NCBI GenBank assembly: GCA_035555315.1
Contig: DATMGU010000014.1
Location: 62,001-126,000 of the forward strand
Origin: DATMGU01 sp035555315
Lineage (GTDB): Bacteria; Pseudomonadota; Alphaproteobacteria; ATCC43930; CGMCC-115725
Direction: 5' to 3'
DNA length: 64,000 bases
The notes under the pieces are model-generated. The model saw only the letters and a list, made by a program, of their open reading frames with translations, was not told the origin of the DNA and searched no databases. Shown piece after piece: positions 17,905-26,648 of the stretch; within the stretch, counting starts at the first letter, position 1; each line of letters begins with the position of its first letter. The translations under genes and the position numbers were made by a program.

Positions 17905-17947
17905 GATAGCCGCCGGTTATCGCCTTTGGCCGGCAAGTTATTGGACG
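17905..17947 (+). promoter_or_regulatory. LysR-type box plus ATTGGACG, copy 2
   Basis: This is the second copy of the element at 16390. The palindrome GATAGCCGCCGGTTATC has eight-base arms with one mismatch and a T-N11-A spacing, and ATTGGACG follows 18 bases later. It ends 74 bases upstream of the first cyclase gene, a normal activator position. It suggests that the cyclase unit has its own promoter, separate from the preceding binding-protein gene. Confidence 0.6.
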
Positions 17948-18021
17948 AGCATGAGCCGCGGCTTGCACACTCATCGCGGGTGGAAAACGCGTGGTGAACT
18001 CAATGACCAAGAGGACGACCG

Positions 18022-18828
18022 ATGCCTGACACCTTCGAACCCGGAACCGGGCTGCGTTTCGTCGAACTGAGCCATCCTTGGGGCCATGGCATCCCGGTCT
18101 GGCCCGGCGATGCCGATGTGAAGCTCGAACGCGCGGTCAACCACGCCAAGGACGGGGTGATGAGCCAGAAGCTGATCGCCAACATGCATTGCTCGACGCA
18201 TATGAACGCGCCCATCCATCTGATCCAGGGCGGCGCCTATGTCGGGCAATTGCCGATCGATCGCTTCTTCGGAAACGGGGTCATTCTCTCGATCCCGAAG
18301 GCGCGCTGGGAATCCGTCACCGCGGACGATCTCGCCGCCGCGACGCCGCGCGTCGAGCCCGGCGACATCGTGCTGATCGTCACGGGCTGGCACCTCAAAT
18401 ACTCGGACAGCCAGGAATATTTCGGCGAGGCGCCCGGCTTGTCGCTGGGGGCGGCCGATTGGCTCGTCGCACGGGGCGCGCACCTCGTCGGCATGGATAC
18501 CCCGGCGATCGACCATCCGCTGGCCACGTCGCTCGGACTGCAGCGCAACGGCCCGTTGATGCGCCGGCTGCCGCAGAAATATCGCACGGAACAGGGCCGC
18601 GACCCGAAGCAGGCGTTTCCCGACTGGAATCCCGCCCATCGCCGTCTGCTGTCGGCGGGTATTCCGACCATCGAGAATGTCGGCGGCGATGTTCGGGAGT
18701 TGCTCGGCACACGCTGCACGATCCACGCGCTGCCTTGGCGGTGGATGGACGGCGATGCCTGCGTCATCCGGCTGATGGCGATCATCGATCCCGGCGGGAG
18801 CTATCGCATCGAAGCCGGCGCCCGCTGA
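18022..18828 (+). CDS. cyclase-family hydrolase, paralogue 1 (variant metal site)
   Basis: A 268-residue protein of the cyclase/KynB/isatin hydrolase family, which opens amide or cyclic ketone bonds with a bound metal. The family motif HxGTHxDxPxH is present as H56-CST-H60-M-N62-A-P-I-H66. The metal-ligand Asp is replaced by Asn62, and the Gly is Ser. The downstream paralogue keeps Asp62. The late IENVGGD and LPWRWMDGDACVIR segments match the other copy. It lies 74 bases after a LysR-type box and 26 bases before paralogue 2. It could be a partner subunit or a variant enzyme. Confidence 0.85.
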   Translation: MPDTFEPGTGLRFVELSHPWGHGIPVWPGDADVKLERAVNHAKDGVMSQKLIANMHCSTHMNAPIHLIQGGAYVGQLPIDRFFGNGVILSIPKARWESVTADDLAAATPRVEPGDIVLIVTGWHLKYSDSQEYFGEAPGLSLGAADWLVARGAHLVGMDTPAIDHPLATSLGLQRNGPLMRRLPQKYRTEQGRDPKQAFPDWNPAHRRLLSAGIPTIENVGGDVRELLGTRCTIHALPWRWMDGDACVIRLMAIIDPGGSYRIEAGAR

Positions 18829-18854
18829 GCGGAGAGCCAGAACAGGAAGCAAGC

Positions 18855-19658
18855 ATGTCCGGACCGATCCAGGGAGCCAATGGGCTCGTCTATTACGACC
18901 TCACCAACTACATCGGGCACGGCGCCCCGCAATGGCCGTCGAGCTCCAATCTCAACATCCGCACGCTCAAGTTCCATGCCAAGGATGGCGTCTTCGTGCA
19001 GCAATACGAAGGCATCATGCACCGGTCCACCCATATGGATGCCGAAATCCATGTGACGGCGAATGGCCGGACCCTGGCGGGCTACGAGCCCTGGCGCTTT
19101 TTCGGTACCGGCGTCGCGGTTTCCATCCCGAAGGACAAGTGGGGCGTCATCACGCCCGACGATCTGGAAAAGGTTACGCCGCGCATCGAGCGAGGCGATA
19201 TCCTGATGATCAATACCGGGAGCCACCACAAGCTCGGCGACAACGACGATTACTATGCCTATTCGCCCGGCCTCTATAAGGAGGCGGCGGAATGGATCGT
19301 CGAGCGCGGGGTCAAGATGGTCGGCGTCGATGTCCAGGCGTTGGATCATCCGCTCGGCACCAAGCTCGCGGATCACGGCCCGGGGCCGTCGCACCCACAT
19401 CTCAACGACGAGTACCGAGCCCTACATGGCCGCGACATCCTCGATGATTTCCCGCATTGGGAGCCGTCGCACAAGATCATGATGGGGGCGGGCATCCCCG
19501 GGATCGAGAATGTCGGGGGCGATCTCGATCTCGTGACCGGCCGGCGCTGCACCTTCATGGCTTTCCCCTGGCGCTGGCCGGATGGCGAAGGCTGCATCGT
19601 TCGCGTAATCGCGGTGGTCGATCCCGACCAAAAATTCCGGCTCGGCAACGGGCACTGA
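18855..19658 (+). CDS. cyclase-family hydrolase, paralogue 2
   Basis: A 267-residue member of the same family as the preceding gene and nearly the same length, so probably a tandem duplication that has diverged. The metal-binding motif reads H56-RST-H60-M-D62-A-E-I-H66, so all expected ligands are present. The segment GVDVQALDHP and the end motif MAFPWRWPDGEGCIVR follow. AGGAAGC lies before the ATG. Relatives hydrolyse N-formylkynurenine, isatin or cyclic imides/diketones. Here it likely opens a ring in the island's substrate, by inference from the KstD-like and dehydratase-like neighbours. Confidence 0.88.
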   Translation: MSGPIQGANGLVYYDLTNYIGHGAPQWPSSSNLNIRTLKFHAKDGVFVQQYEGIMHRSTHMDAEIHVTANGRTLAGYEPWRFFGTGVAVSIPKDKWGVITPDDLEKVTPRIERGDILMINTGSHHKLGDNDDYYAYSPGLYKEAAEWIVERGVKMVGVDVQALDHPLGTKLADHGPGPSHPHLNDEYRALHGRDILDDFPHWEPSHKIMMGAGIPGIENVGGDLDLVTGRRCTFMAFPWRWPDGEGCIVRVIAVVDPDQKFRLGNGH

Positions 19659-19661
19659 TCC

Positions 19662-20009
19662 ATGCAGATCACCCGTTTTTCCGACGCCCAGAAATACGAG
19701 ACGACCGGGCATTTCGACATGGCCGGGCTACGGCTGCAGGGTGGTGCCGCGACCCGGACGGACGGTGTCACGATCTCCTTGTCGTATTTCCTGCCGGGCG
19801 GCGGCGCCGACCGTTCGGCTTCGCCCACGGAAAAGTACTACGTCGTGCTGGATGGCGAGGTGACGATCGGCCTCGACGACGGCGAGCAGATACTCGGCCC
19901 GCTCGACTCCTGCCATCTCGCCGGCGGCGAAGCTCGGTCGATCCTCAACTGGGGCAAGACCGTGGCTCGGATGCTGGTCGTGATCGTGACACCGAGAGGC
20001 GAAAAATGA
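19662..20009 (+). CDS. cupin-like protein lacking metal ligands
   Basis: A 115-residue cupin-fold protein, three bases after the cyclase stop. The fold is recognisable from YYVVLDGEVTIGLDDGEQILGP. The two motif-1 histidines are absent (DRSAS in their place) and motif 2 has no His, so metal binding is unlikely. It may be a ligand-binding or scaffold protein, or a divergent isomerase. Its last four bases overlap the SDR start (ATGA), which argues for coupled translation and a shared pathway. Confidence 0.75.
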   Translation: MQITRFSDAQKYETTGHFDMAGLRLQGGAATRTDGVTISLSYFLPGGGADRSASPTEKYYVVLDGEVTIGLDDGEQILGPLDSCHLAGGEARSILNWGKTVARMLVVIVTPRGEK

Positions 20010-20809
20010 TCTCCGAGCCGCTGCGCAATCCGCTCTCGCTCTTCCAGGTCGAGGGCAAGTCGGCGCTCATCACCGGGGCTTCCGGGGCGTTCGGCCGGGC
20101 GATCTCGATCGCGCTCGCCGCCCTCGGGGCGAGCGTCACGATCGCCGGCGCATCGCAGACGGAACTCGACGAGGTCGCGGACGAGATCCGCGGCTTGGGT
20201 GGCGCCGTGACCACCGTCTATGGGCGGCCGGACACGCTCGCCGACGCCGACCGCTTCAGAGACGCGGCCTTGCAGGCCTATGGACGCCTCGATCAGCTGA
20301 TCGTCGCCTCGGGCTACAACAAGGCCGGCTTCATCCACGAGATGGAATACGAGGACTGGCAGTCGGTGATGGACGCCAATGTCCGCGGCGCCTGGCTGAT
20401 GACCAAGTCGGTCGGCACGCATTTCATCGCCCAGCAGGTCAAAGGCAAGGTCCTGTTGATGTCCTCCGTGCGCGGGCGGCACGGCAACATCTCCGGATAC
20501 ACTGCCTATTGCACCTCCAAGGGGGCCACGGATGCGCTCACCCGGGTGCTCGCCACGGAATGGGGAAAATACGGGATCACCGTGAATGCGATCGCGCCGA
20601 CGGTCTTCCGGTCCAAGCTGACGGCCTGGATGTTCGGCGATGACGAACTCGGCCAGGCGACGCGGCAGCGCTCCTTATCCCGGATCGCGCTCGGTCGGCT
20701 CGGCGAGGCCGAGGACCTCGTCGGCATGGGGCTCTATCTGCTGTCGCCCGCCTCCGATTTCTGCACAGGACAGGTGATGTATGTCGACGGCGGATTTACC
20801 GCTGGCTGA
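20006..20809 (+). CDS. short-chain dehydrogenase/reductase
   Basis: A 267-residue classical SDR. It has TGASGAFG near residue 24, the catalytic Ser in LMSSVRG, YCTSK (Tyr-x3-Lys) and the GQVMYVDGGFTAG C-terminus usual for gluconate 5-dehydrogenase and FabG-like enzymes. It probably oxidises a hydroxyl on a ring-opened or cyclic intermediate. The start overlaps the cupin stop (ATGA). Its 3' end overlaps the next gene by 29 bases. Confidence 0.88.
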   Translation: MISEPLRNPLSLFQVEGKSALITGASGAFGRAISIALAALGASVTIAGASQTELDEVADEIRGLGGAVTTVYGRPDTLADADRFRDAALQAYGRLDQLIVASGYNKAGFIHEMEYEDWQSVMDANVRGAWLMTKSVGTHFIAQQVKGKVLLMSSVRGRHGNISGYTAYCTSKGATDALTRVLATEWGKYGITVNAIAPTVFRSKLTAWMFGDDELGQATRQRSLSRIALGRLGEAEDLVGMGLYLLSPASDFCTGQVMYVDGGFTAG

Positions 20810-21716
20810 GGCGCTCGTCCATCGGCCGGCGCTCGTGGTCGGCGGCGGCCGCATGGGCCTCGCCATCGCGCATATCCTGGCGGCGGCGGGTATGCTGGTG
20901 ACCGTCGTGGAGCCGAGCCCTGGTATCGTCGAAGCCGCCCCGGAGCGGCTGCGCCAGATCAGCCGGGCGCGTGGGCTGGACGAGGCCATCGCCGGGCGGG
21001 TGACCTACATCGCCGCGATCGAAGATGTCGGCGGGGAGATCGGCATCGCGATCGAAGCGGCGCCGGAGAACCTCGACCTCAAGCGTGATATATTCCGCCG
21101 CCTCGAGGTGGCCTGCTCGCCCGATACCATCCTGGCGACGAACACCTCGGTCATCCCAATTGCCCGGATCGCCGTCGACGTCTCCCGGCGCGCCCGAATC
21201 GTCGGAACACATTTCTGGAACCCGCCCTATGCCGTGCGGTTGGTCGAGGTTATCCAAGCCGTGGAAACCTCCGACGAGACCGTCCACCAGACGATGGCTC
21301 TGCTGGCGGAAGTCGGTCAGCGCCCCGTTCACGTCTGGAAGGATATCCCGGGCTTTATCGGCAACCGGCTGCAGCATGCCCTCAAGCGCGAGGCGATCGC
21401 CCTCGTCCAGGCGGGGGTCTGCGACGCCGAGACGATCGATACCGTGGTGAAGGACAGCTTCGGCGCGCGGCTCGGGATCATGGGGCCGCTCGAACAGTCG
21501 GATCTCGTCGGCCTCGCCCTGACCCTGGCGATCCACGAGACCATCCTACCCGACCTCGATGTCAGCCGTGCCCCGCAAAAGCTCCTCGTCGATCTCGTCG
21601 CCGCGGGCGATACCGGTGCCAAAACCGGCCGGGGGTTCCGCAGCTGGAGTCCGGAAGAGCGCGTCGAGTTGGAGCAGCGGCTCGATCGGGCATTGCTCGG
21701 GAAAGCGGGCACATAG
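20781..21716 (+). CDS. 3-hydroxyacyl-CoA dehydrogenase-family protein
   Basis: A 311-residue NAD-dependent enzyme. The N-terminal Rossmann motif is VVGGGRMGLAIA, followed by ATNTSVIPIARIA. The catalytic His lies in GTHFWNPPYAV, and the C-terminal helical domain begins at PGFIGNRLQHAL. The HFWNPP variant is typical of the single-domain group that includes lambda-crystallin, carnitine dehydrogenase and some HbdA relatives, so the substrate need not be a CoA ester. It overlaps the preceding SDR by 29 bases, with AGGTGATGT before the ATG. It is the last enzyme gene before the LysR regulator. Confidence 0.85.
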   Translation: MSTADLPLAEALVHRPALVVGGGRMGLAIAHILAAAGMLVTVVEPSPGIVEAAPERLRQISRARGLDEAIAGRVTYIAAIEDVGGEIGIAIEAAPENLDLKRDIFRRLEVACSPDTILATNTSVIPIARIAVDVSRRARIVGTHFWNPPYAVRLVEVIQAVETSDETVHQTMALLAEVGQRPVHVWKDIPGFIGNRLQHALKREAIALVQAGVCDAETIDTVVKDSFGARLGIMGPLEQSDLVGLALTLAIHETILPDLDVSRAPQKLLVDLVAAGDTGAKTGRGFRSWSPEERVELEQRLDRALLGKAGT

Positions 21717-21793
21717 CGGGTGCGGAGCGGGTGTGCTAGCGTCAGCCGCCTCATGATGCCGGCGCAAGACCGGCTGGGAGGAAGGGCTAGGGA

Positions 21794-22699
21794 ATGCAGT
21801 CGCGCCTACTTCGCCATTTTCTAGCGGTCTATAATCACCTCAATATCACGACGGCCGCCGAGGCGATCGCCATTACGCAGCCGGCCCTGACCAAGAGCAT
21901 CCAGCTGCTCGAAGCGGATCTCGGCGTTCCTCTGTTCGATCGCCTGCCGAACGGCGTCGTGCCCACGCGCTACGGCGAGGCGCTCGCCAAGCACGCGACC
22001 ATGATCTTTCTCGAATACGATCACGCGCTCGCGGAAGTCGAAGCGATGAAGGGCGGGGCGTCGGGGAATATTCGGATCGGCGCGGGCCCGATTTGGCTGA
22101 CCCACTTTCTGCCCCCGGCCATCGCCATGTTCCGGGCGGCGCATCCAAGCGTGAGACTCTCGCTCGACGGAACGGTCATCAGCACGGCCATCCCCGCCTT
22201 GCTGCGCGGCGATATCGAGATCTTTTGCGGCTCGCTGGATTTTCCGGATCACCCGGACCTCATCAAGCGCGAGATGGGTGAGATCGAGCATGTGGTGATG
22301 GCGAGCCGCCACCACCCGCTCGTCACCTCCATCGAGGCCAAACCGGCCCAGCTCCTCCACTATCCATGGGCGATGCTCGCGAGCGACGATGTCGGACGCC
22401 GGCAGCTATCGGCCTATTTCGCGAATCACGGCTTGCTGGCGCCGAAAGCGATTCTCGAAAGCACGTCGATCATCGGTATCCTTCAGAACGTGCGGCAAGG
22501 CGATTTCCTCGCCTGTCTGGCGCGCCCGCTGCTCAACAGCCCGAGCGCCGAGGGGCTTTCGGAAGTGCCCGGACCCGGCCCGATCTGGCGCTATCAGGCG
22601 GGCATGGCGATCCGCAGGCGACTGCATACCCCCGTCGCGACGAACCGCTTCGTGGATAGCGTGATCAGCACATACTACCAGAAGTTCGCGGCGGCTTAG
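21794..22699 (+). CDS. LysR-family transcriptional regulator
   Basis: A 301-residue regulator. The helix-turn-helix is at about residues 3-62 (LRHFLAVYNHLNITTAAEAIAITQPALTKSIQLLE), followed by a LysR substrate-binding domain. A strong AGGAAG/AGGGA precedes the ATG. It closes the rightward cluster and is the natural candidate to bind the two T-N11-A boxes at 16390 and 17905. It is convergent with the TRAP transporter genes, whose last stop lies 11 bases away. Confidence 0.88.
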   Translation: MQSRLLRHFLAVYNHLNITTAAEAIAITQPALTKSIQLLEADLGVPLFDRLPNGVVPTRYGEALAKHATMIFLEYDHALAEVEAMKGGASGNIRIGAGPIWLTHFLPPAIAMFRAAHPSVRLSLDGTVISTAIPALLRGDIEIFCGSLDFPDHPDLIKREMGEIEHVVMASRHHPLVTSIEAKPAQLLHYPWAMLASDDVGRRQLSAYFANHGLLAPKAILESTSIIGILQNVRQGDFLACLARPLLNSPSAEGLSEVPGPGPIWRYQAGMAIRRRLHTPVATNRFVDSVISTYYQKFAAA

Positions 22700-22710
22700 C
22701 GGGCCCCCCG

Positions 22711-23991
22711 TTACATGCCCAGATGATGCGGCAGCCAGACGGAGATGAGCGGCACGTAGGTGATGAACACCAGAAACGCCAGCATCACCAGCAGCCAGGG
22801 CCAGACCGCGACCGTCAGCTCCGAGATCCCCATGCGGGCGATGCCCGAGGCGACATAGAGATTGAGGCCGACCGGCGGGTGGCACAGGCCGACCTCCATG
22901 TTCACCGCCATCAGAATCCCGAAATGGATGGGATCGACGCCCAGGCTGGTCGCGATCGGGAACAGGATCGGCGCCATGATCAGCAGGATCGAGGTCGGCT
23001 CCATGACGTTGCCGGCCATGAGCAGGACGATGTTGACGACGATGAGGAAGGTCCAGACATCGAAGTGCTGCGCCACGATCCAGGCGGCCATCGACTGCGG
23101 AATATGCTCGTTCGTCATCAGGAACGAGAACAGCACGGCGTTGGTGATGATGTAGAGCAGCATCGAGCTGGTATTGGCGGCACTCAACAGCACCTTGGGC
23201 ACGTCGCGCAGGCGCAGATCCCGATAGACCAGAACCGTGATCACGAAGGCATAGACCGCGGCGACCGCGGCGGCCTCCGTTGGCGTGAAGATGCCGCCAT
23301 AGATGCCGCCCAGCACGATGACGATGAGCAGCAGGCCCCAGACGGATTCGCGGAAGGCATGCCAGCGTTCCCGCCAGGTCGCGCGCTTCATGCGCGGATA
23401 GCCGCGGCGCCAGGCGATGGCCAGCGTCAGGCCGATCATGAGGATGGCGAGCAGGAGGCCCGGTACGACACCGGCCATGAACAAGGCACCGATGGAGGTA
23501 TTCGTCGAGACGCCGAACAGCACCAGAATGACGGAGGGCGGCAACAGAATGCCGAGCGCCCCCGATGTCGTCACCACGCCGGCGCCGAAGCGCTTGGGAT
23601 AGCCTTGCTCGACCATGGCCGGCAGGATGATCGAGCCGATCGCCACCACGGTCGCGACGCTCGATCCCGAAACCGCGGCGAACAAGGCGGAAGCCGCGAC
23701 GCCGGCCAGGCCGAGGCCGCCGGGCCAATGTCCGACCAGGGAACTGGTGAAGGCGATCATGCGCCGCGCTACCCCGCCGCGGGTGAGGAACGTCCCGGCC
23801 AGGATGAAGAACGGGATCGCCATGATCGAAAAATTATCGAGCCCGGTGAACAGCTTCAGACCGACACTCTCGATCGGCACCTCGGTCATCGTGACCATGA
23901 AGGTCAGCACGGTGAGGCCGAGCGCGATCGAGATCGGCATGCCCGTGAGCATGAGGGCGATCAGAATGCCGAAGATCAGGGCGGCGCTCAT
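22711..23991 (-). CDS. TRAP transporter large permease (DctM-type)
   Basis: A 426-residue integral membrane protein with about 12 hydrophobic segments, the normal length for TRAP large subunits. Motifs include FFILAGTFLTRGG, the GSSVATVVAIGSI block and GALGILLPPSVILV. It imports an organic anion using a sodium or proton gradient. The start is the ATG that overlaps the small permease stop (ATGA). Longer frames upstream only read through the small subunit gene. Confidence 0.92.
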   Translation of the reverse strand: MSAALIFGILIALMLTGMPISIALGLTVLTFMVTMTEVPIESVGLKLFTGLDNFSIMAIPFFILAGTFLTRGGVARRMIAFTSSLVGHWPGGLGLAGVAASALFAAVSGSSVATVVAIGSIILPAMVEQGYPKRFGAGVVTTSGALGILLPPSVILVLFGVSTNTSIGALFMAGVVPGLLLAILMIGLTLAIAWRRGYPRMKRATWRERWHAFRESVWGLLLIVIVLGGIYGGIFTPTEAAAVAAVYAFVITVLVYRDLRLRDVPKVLLSAANTSSMLLYIITNAVLFSFLMTNEHIPQSMAAWIVAQHFDVWTFLIVVNIVLLMAGNVMEPTSILLIMAPILFPIATSLGVDPIHFGILMAVNMEVGLCHPPVGLNLYVASGIARMGISELTVAVWPWLLVMLAFLVFITYVPLISVWLPHHLGM

Positions 23992-24575
23992 GGCGCGCGC
24001 GCCGTTTCGATGGCCGCGATCGCCTGCTTGCCGTCCAGTTCTTGGACGTCGTCGACATGGCCGGGATCGTGATGGGGCACATCGCCGGTTCGCCAGAAAT
24101 GATAGGCGACCTGCAGGAAGCGGAAGCACATCAGGTAGGACCCGAGCGGAATGCAGAGATAGATGATCCAACTCGGCCATTCGAGATCCGGAGTCGTCTG
24201 GTCGGTTCCCATCAACCCGTAGACGAAGCGCGCGCCCATCGTGCCGATGACGCCGGTGAACAGCACGCCGCAGAGCAGGCCGAACAGGACAACGACCTTC
24301 CGTCTGCCGGGTTCGAGGCGCTTCACCAGCACGTCGACCCCGACATGGATGCCGGTGCGAACCCCATAGGCGGCGCCGAACTTTGCCATCCAGATGAACA
24401 TGAAGATGCAGAGTTCCTGCGCCCAGGAGAGGTCGATCAGGCTCACCACCGGATAGAGCAGTCGAAAGCCGGCGGCATAGCGCTGGACCACAGCCAGGAA
24501 GATGATCAGCGTGGCCCCGCCGATCATCGTGGTGATCAAGATTTCTTCCAACCGATCGAGAACGCGAAACGGCAT
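23988..24575 (-). CDS. TRAP transporter small permease (DctQ-type)
   Basis: A 195-residue protein with four predicted membrane helices (about 15-35, 50-70, 92-115 and 138-160). It has the DctQ-typical WAQELCIFMFIWMAKFGAAYGVR segment. The C-terminal tail after about residue 165 is hydrophilic and longer than usual. It pairs with the large permease downstream, with which it overlaps by four bases. It follows the binding-protein gene after 110 bases without a visible gene. Confidence 0.9.
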   Translation of the reverse strand: MPFRVLDRLEEILITTMIGGATLIIFLAVVQRYAAGFRLLYPVVSLIDLSWAQELCIFMFIWMAKFGAAYGVRTGIHVGVDVLVKRLEPGRRKVVVLFGLLCGVLFTGVIGTMGARFVYGLMGTDQTTPDLEWPSWIIYLCIPLGSYLMCFRFLQVAYHFWRTGDVPHHDPGHVDDVQELDGKQAIAAIETARAP

Positions 24576-24685
24576 CCGGCTTTCCCTCCGTCAACCTTAC
24601 ACGGGCAACCTTGAAACAGGACCGTCTCGCGGCGGCCCGACCGGTCCCGCCGGTCGAACGCCTCGAAACGGTGCGAGAGGGAGTA

Positions 24686-25696
24686 TCAGGGGGCTTCGCT
24701 CGACGTCGCCTTTTGGAACGCGTCTATCGTCGCCTTGCCGATGCGCGACGTCATTTCGGCGGTGACCGGCTCCAGGGCCTTGTGCCAGGCGGCTTTTTGC
24801 TCGGGCGTCAGCTCGATGAAGGTGATCCTGCCGGACTTCTTCATCTCGGCGAGCGCGTCGCCATTCTCTTTTTCCGACAAGTCGTTCGCATAGGCCGTCG
24901 CCTCCGCCATCGCCTTGTCGAGCTGGCCACGGATATCGGCCGGCAGGCCTTCCCAGAATTTCTTGTTCACGATGACCGCGTAGCCGATATAGCCGTGGTC
25001 GGACAGGGTCGCGTATTTCTGCACCTCGTAGTGCTTCTGCGTATACATGTTCGAGGGCGTGTTTTCCGATCCATCGACGACGCCGGTCTGCATTGCCTGA
25101 TAGACGTCCGAGAACGGCATGACCTGCGGCAGCGCGCCCAGCGCCCTGAACTGGGCTTCCAAGACTTTCGAGGATTGGATGCGCATCTTCAGACCCTGGA
25201 AGTCGGCGGGCATGCGCAGTGGCTTGTTGGCGCTCATGATCTTGAAGCCGTTATCCCAATAAGCCAGCCCGGTGATGCCCTTCGACTGCAGCTTGTCGAA
25301 CAGGCTCTTGCCCAAGGGACCCTCGGTCACCCGGCGCAGAGCGGCCTTGTCGGGCACGATATAGGGCAGGTCGAACACTTCGAATTCCTTGGCGCCGAGC
25401 GGCCCGAATTTGGCAAGCGACGGGGCCAGCATCTGCACCGCGCCGAGTTGCAGCGCCTCGACCTCCTCCTTGTCCTTGTAGAGCTGGGAGTTCGGATAGA
25501 CTTCGATCTTCACCCGGCCATTGGTGTATTTTTCGGCCAGTTCCTTGAACTTGTCGGCGCCCTTGCCCTTCGGCGTATCCGGCGCCACCACATGGCTGAA
25601 TTTGATGAGGATAGGTGCCGGTGTCTGCGCCGAAGCCGCCCCGGCGATCGGCACGATGATTGCCAAGGCTACAATTGAGGCTAGAAAATTTCTCAT
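24686..25696 (-). CDS. TRAP transporter substrate-binding protein (DctP-type)
   Basis: A 336-residue periplasmic protein. The signal peptide is about residues 1-23 (ending ASA). Then come IKFSHVVAPDTPKGKGADKFKELAE and the family segment LPYIVPDKAALRRV. The conserved Arg that binds the ligand carboxylate is in LKMRIQSS, and the VDGSENTPSNMYTQK block is present. These features match C4-dicarboxylate-type DctP proteins. It lies 74 bases downstream of the hot-dog dehydratase gene and probably belongs to the CoA-transferase operon, which suggests a dicarboxylate ligand. Confidence 0.92.
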   Translation of the reverse strand: MRNFLASIVALAIIVPIAGAASAQTPAPILIKFSHVVAPDTPKGKGADKFKELAEKYTNGRVKIEVYPNSQLYKDKEEVEALQLGAVQMLAPSLAKFGPLGAKEFEVFDLPYIVPDKAALRRVTEGPLGKSLFDKLQSKGITGLAYWDNGFKIMSANKPLRMPADFQGLKMRIQSSKVLEAQFRALGALPQVMPFSDVYQAMQTGVVDGSENTPSNMYTQKHYEVQKYATLSDHGYIGYAVIVNKKFWEGLPADIRGQLDKAMAEATAYANDLSEKENGDALAEMKKSGRITFIELTPEQKAAWHKALEPVTAEMTSRIGKATIDAFQKATSSEAP

Positions 25697-25770
25697 GACG
25701 TTCTTCCCTGTTCTAGTTGATTTATTTTTATAGTGTTTTTTGTCTTATGCTCCGGATCTTGTCCCGGATT

Positions 25771-26631
25771 CTATGATGAACTTTCGGCCTCCATGCAGAC
25801 GTGCCCGGCCGCGTTCTCGGTCCAGCACCGGATGCCACCTTCGGCGCGGCGCGTACCCTTGACGGTGAAACGCTGACCGGCGAAGAGCGGCGACAGGCCG
25901 CGATAGCGGAAGGACGCCGGCACGCCGCCGCCGAGTTCGGCCGCGAGGTTGAACATCAGGCTCGCCTGCATCGGCCCATGCACGATCAGGCCGGGATACC
26001 CCTCCGTTTCCGTTACATAGGGGTGATCGTAGTGGATCCGGTGGCCGTTGAAGGTGATCGCCGAATAGCGGAACAGCAGGGTCGGTGTGGCTTCGACATC
26101 CCAGGCCAGGTCGGCGGCACCGGGGTGCCCGGTGGAACCGGTGGATGGGGGTTTGACGACGGGGTTGGCCGCGGGGGGTGCTGCGTCGCGGTAGACGATG
26201 TCCTGCCGCTCGGTCAGTGCCACTCCGCGATCGGTTGAATATTCGTGGTCGACCGAGACGAAACAGAGGGTGCCGGTTCGACCTTCCTTCACGGCGACAT
26301 CGGCGATGATCGAGCGGCGGCGGACCGAGTCGCCGACCCGCAGGGCCGCCAGGGTATCGACGGTGCCGCCCGCCCACATCCGGCGCGGCAGCGGGACGGG
26401 CGGGAGGAATTCGCCTTTGGCGGCATGGCCGTCCGACCCGAGTGCCGCCATGGTGGTGACCGGCGGGGCAAGGCACCAATGCAGGGCAAGCGGGGCATCG
26501 CCGTCCGGAACCGGCGCCAGATGCGGATCGAGCGTCGCCCGGTATTCGGCGACGAGGCGCGGTGTGACGATATCCTCGGCCTCCATGGACCGTCCGATCC
26601 ATCGCCGCAGGCTTGCGAGATCAAGCTCCAA
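25771..26631 (-). CDS. FAS1-like/MaoC hot-dog acyl-CoA dehydratase
   Basis: A 286-residue double hot-dog protein of the HTD2 / mesaconyl-C4-CoA hydratase-like type. The N-terminal half is a FAS1-like dehydratase domain (RRMWAGGTVDTLAALRVGD). The C-terminal half has the active-site-like FNGHRIHYDHPY segment and HGPMQASLM. It would hydrate or dehydrate a branched enoyl-CoA. The start is a TTG with GGAGAAG seven bases upstream; longer frames run into the acyl-CoA dehydrogenase gene. It follows that gene by 17 bases. Substrate inferred from operon context only. Confidence 0.8.
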   Translation of the reverse strand: MELDLASLRRWIGRSMEAEDIVTPRLVAEYRATLDPHLAPVPDGDAPLALHWCLAPPVTTMAALGSDGHAAKGEFLPPVPLPRRMWAGGTVDTLAALRVGDSVRRRSIIADVAVKEGRTGTLCFVSVDHEYSTDRGVALTERQDIVYRDAAPPAANPVVKPPSTGSTGHPGAADLAWDVEATPTLLFRYSAITFNGHRIHYDHPYVTETEGYPGLIVHGPMQASLMFNLAAELGGGVPASFRYRGLSPLFAGQRFTVKGTRRAEGGIRCWTENAAGHVCMEAESSS

Positions 26632-26648
26632 GATGGGACTTCTCCGGG

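Noticed and set aside
22723..24072. Plus-strand 449-codon frame over the TRAP permeases
   Set aside because: Its composition is almost only charged and polar residues (Asp/Arg/His/Gln), the mirror of membrane-helix codons.
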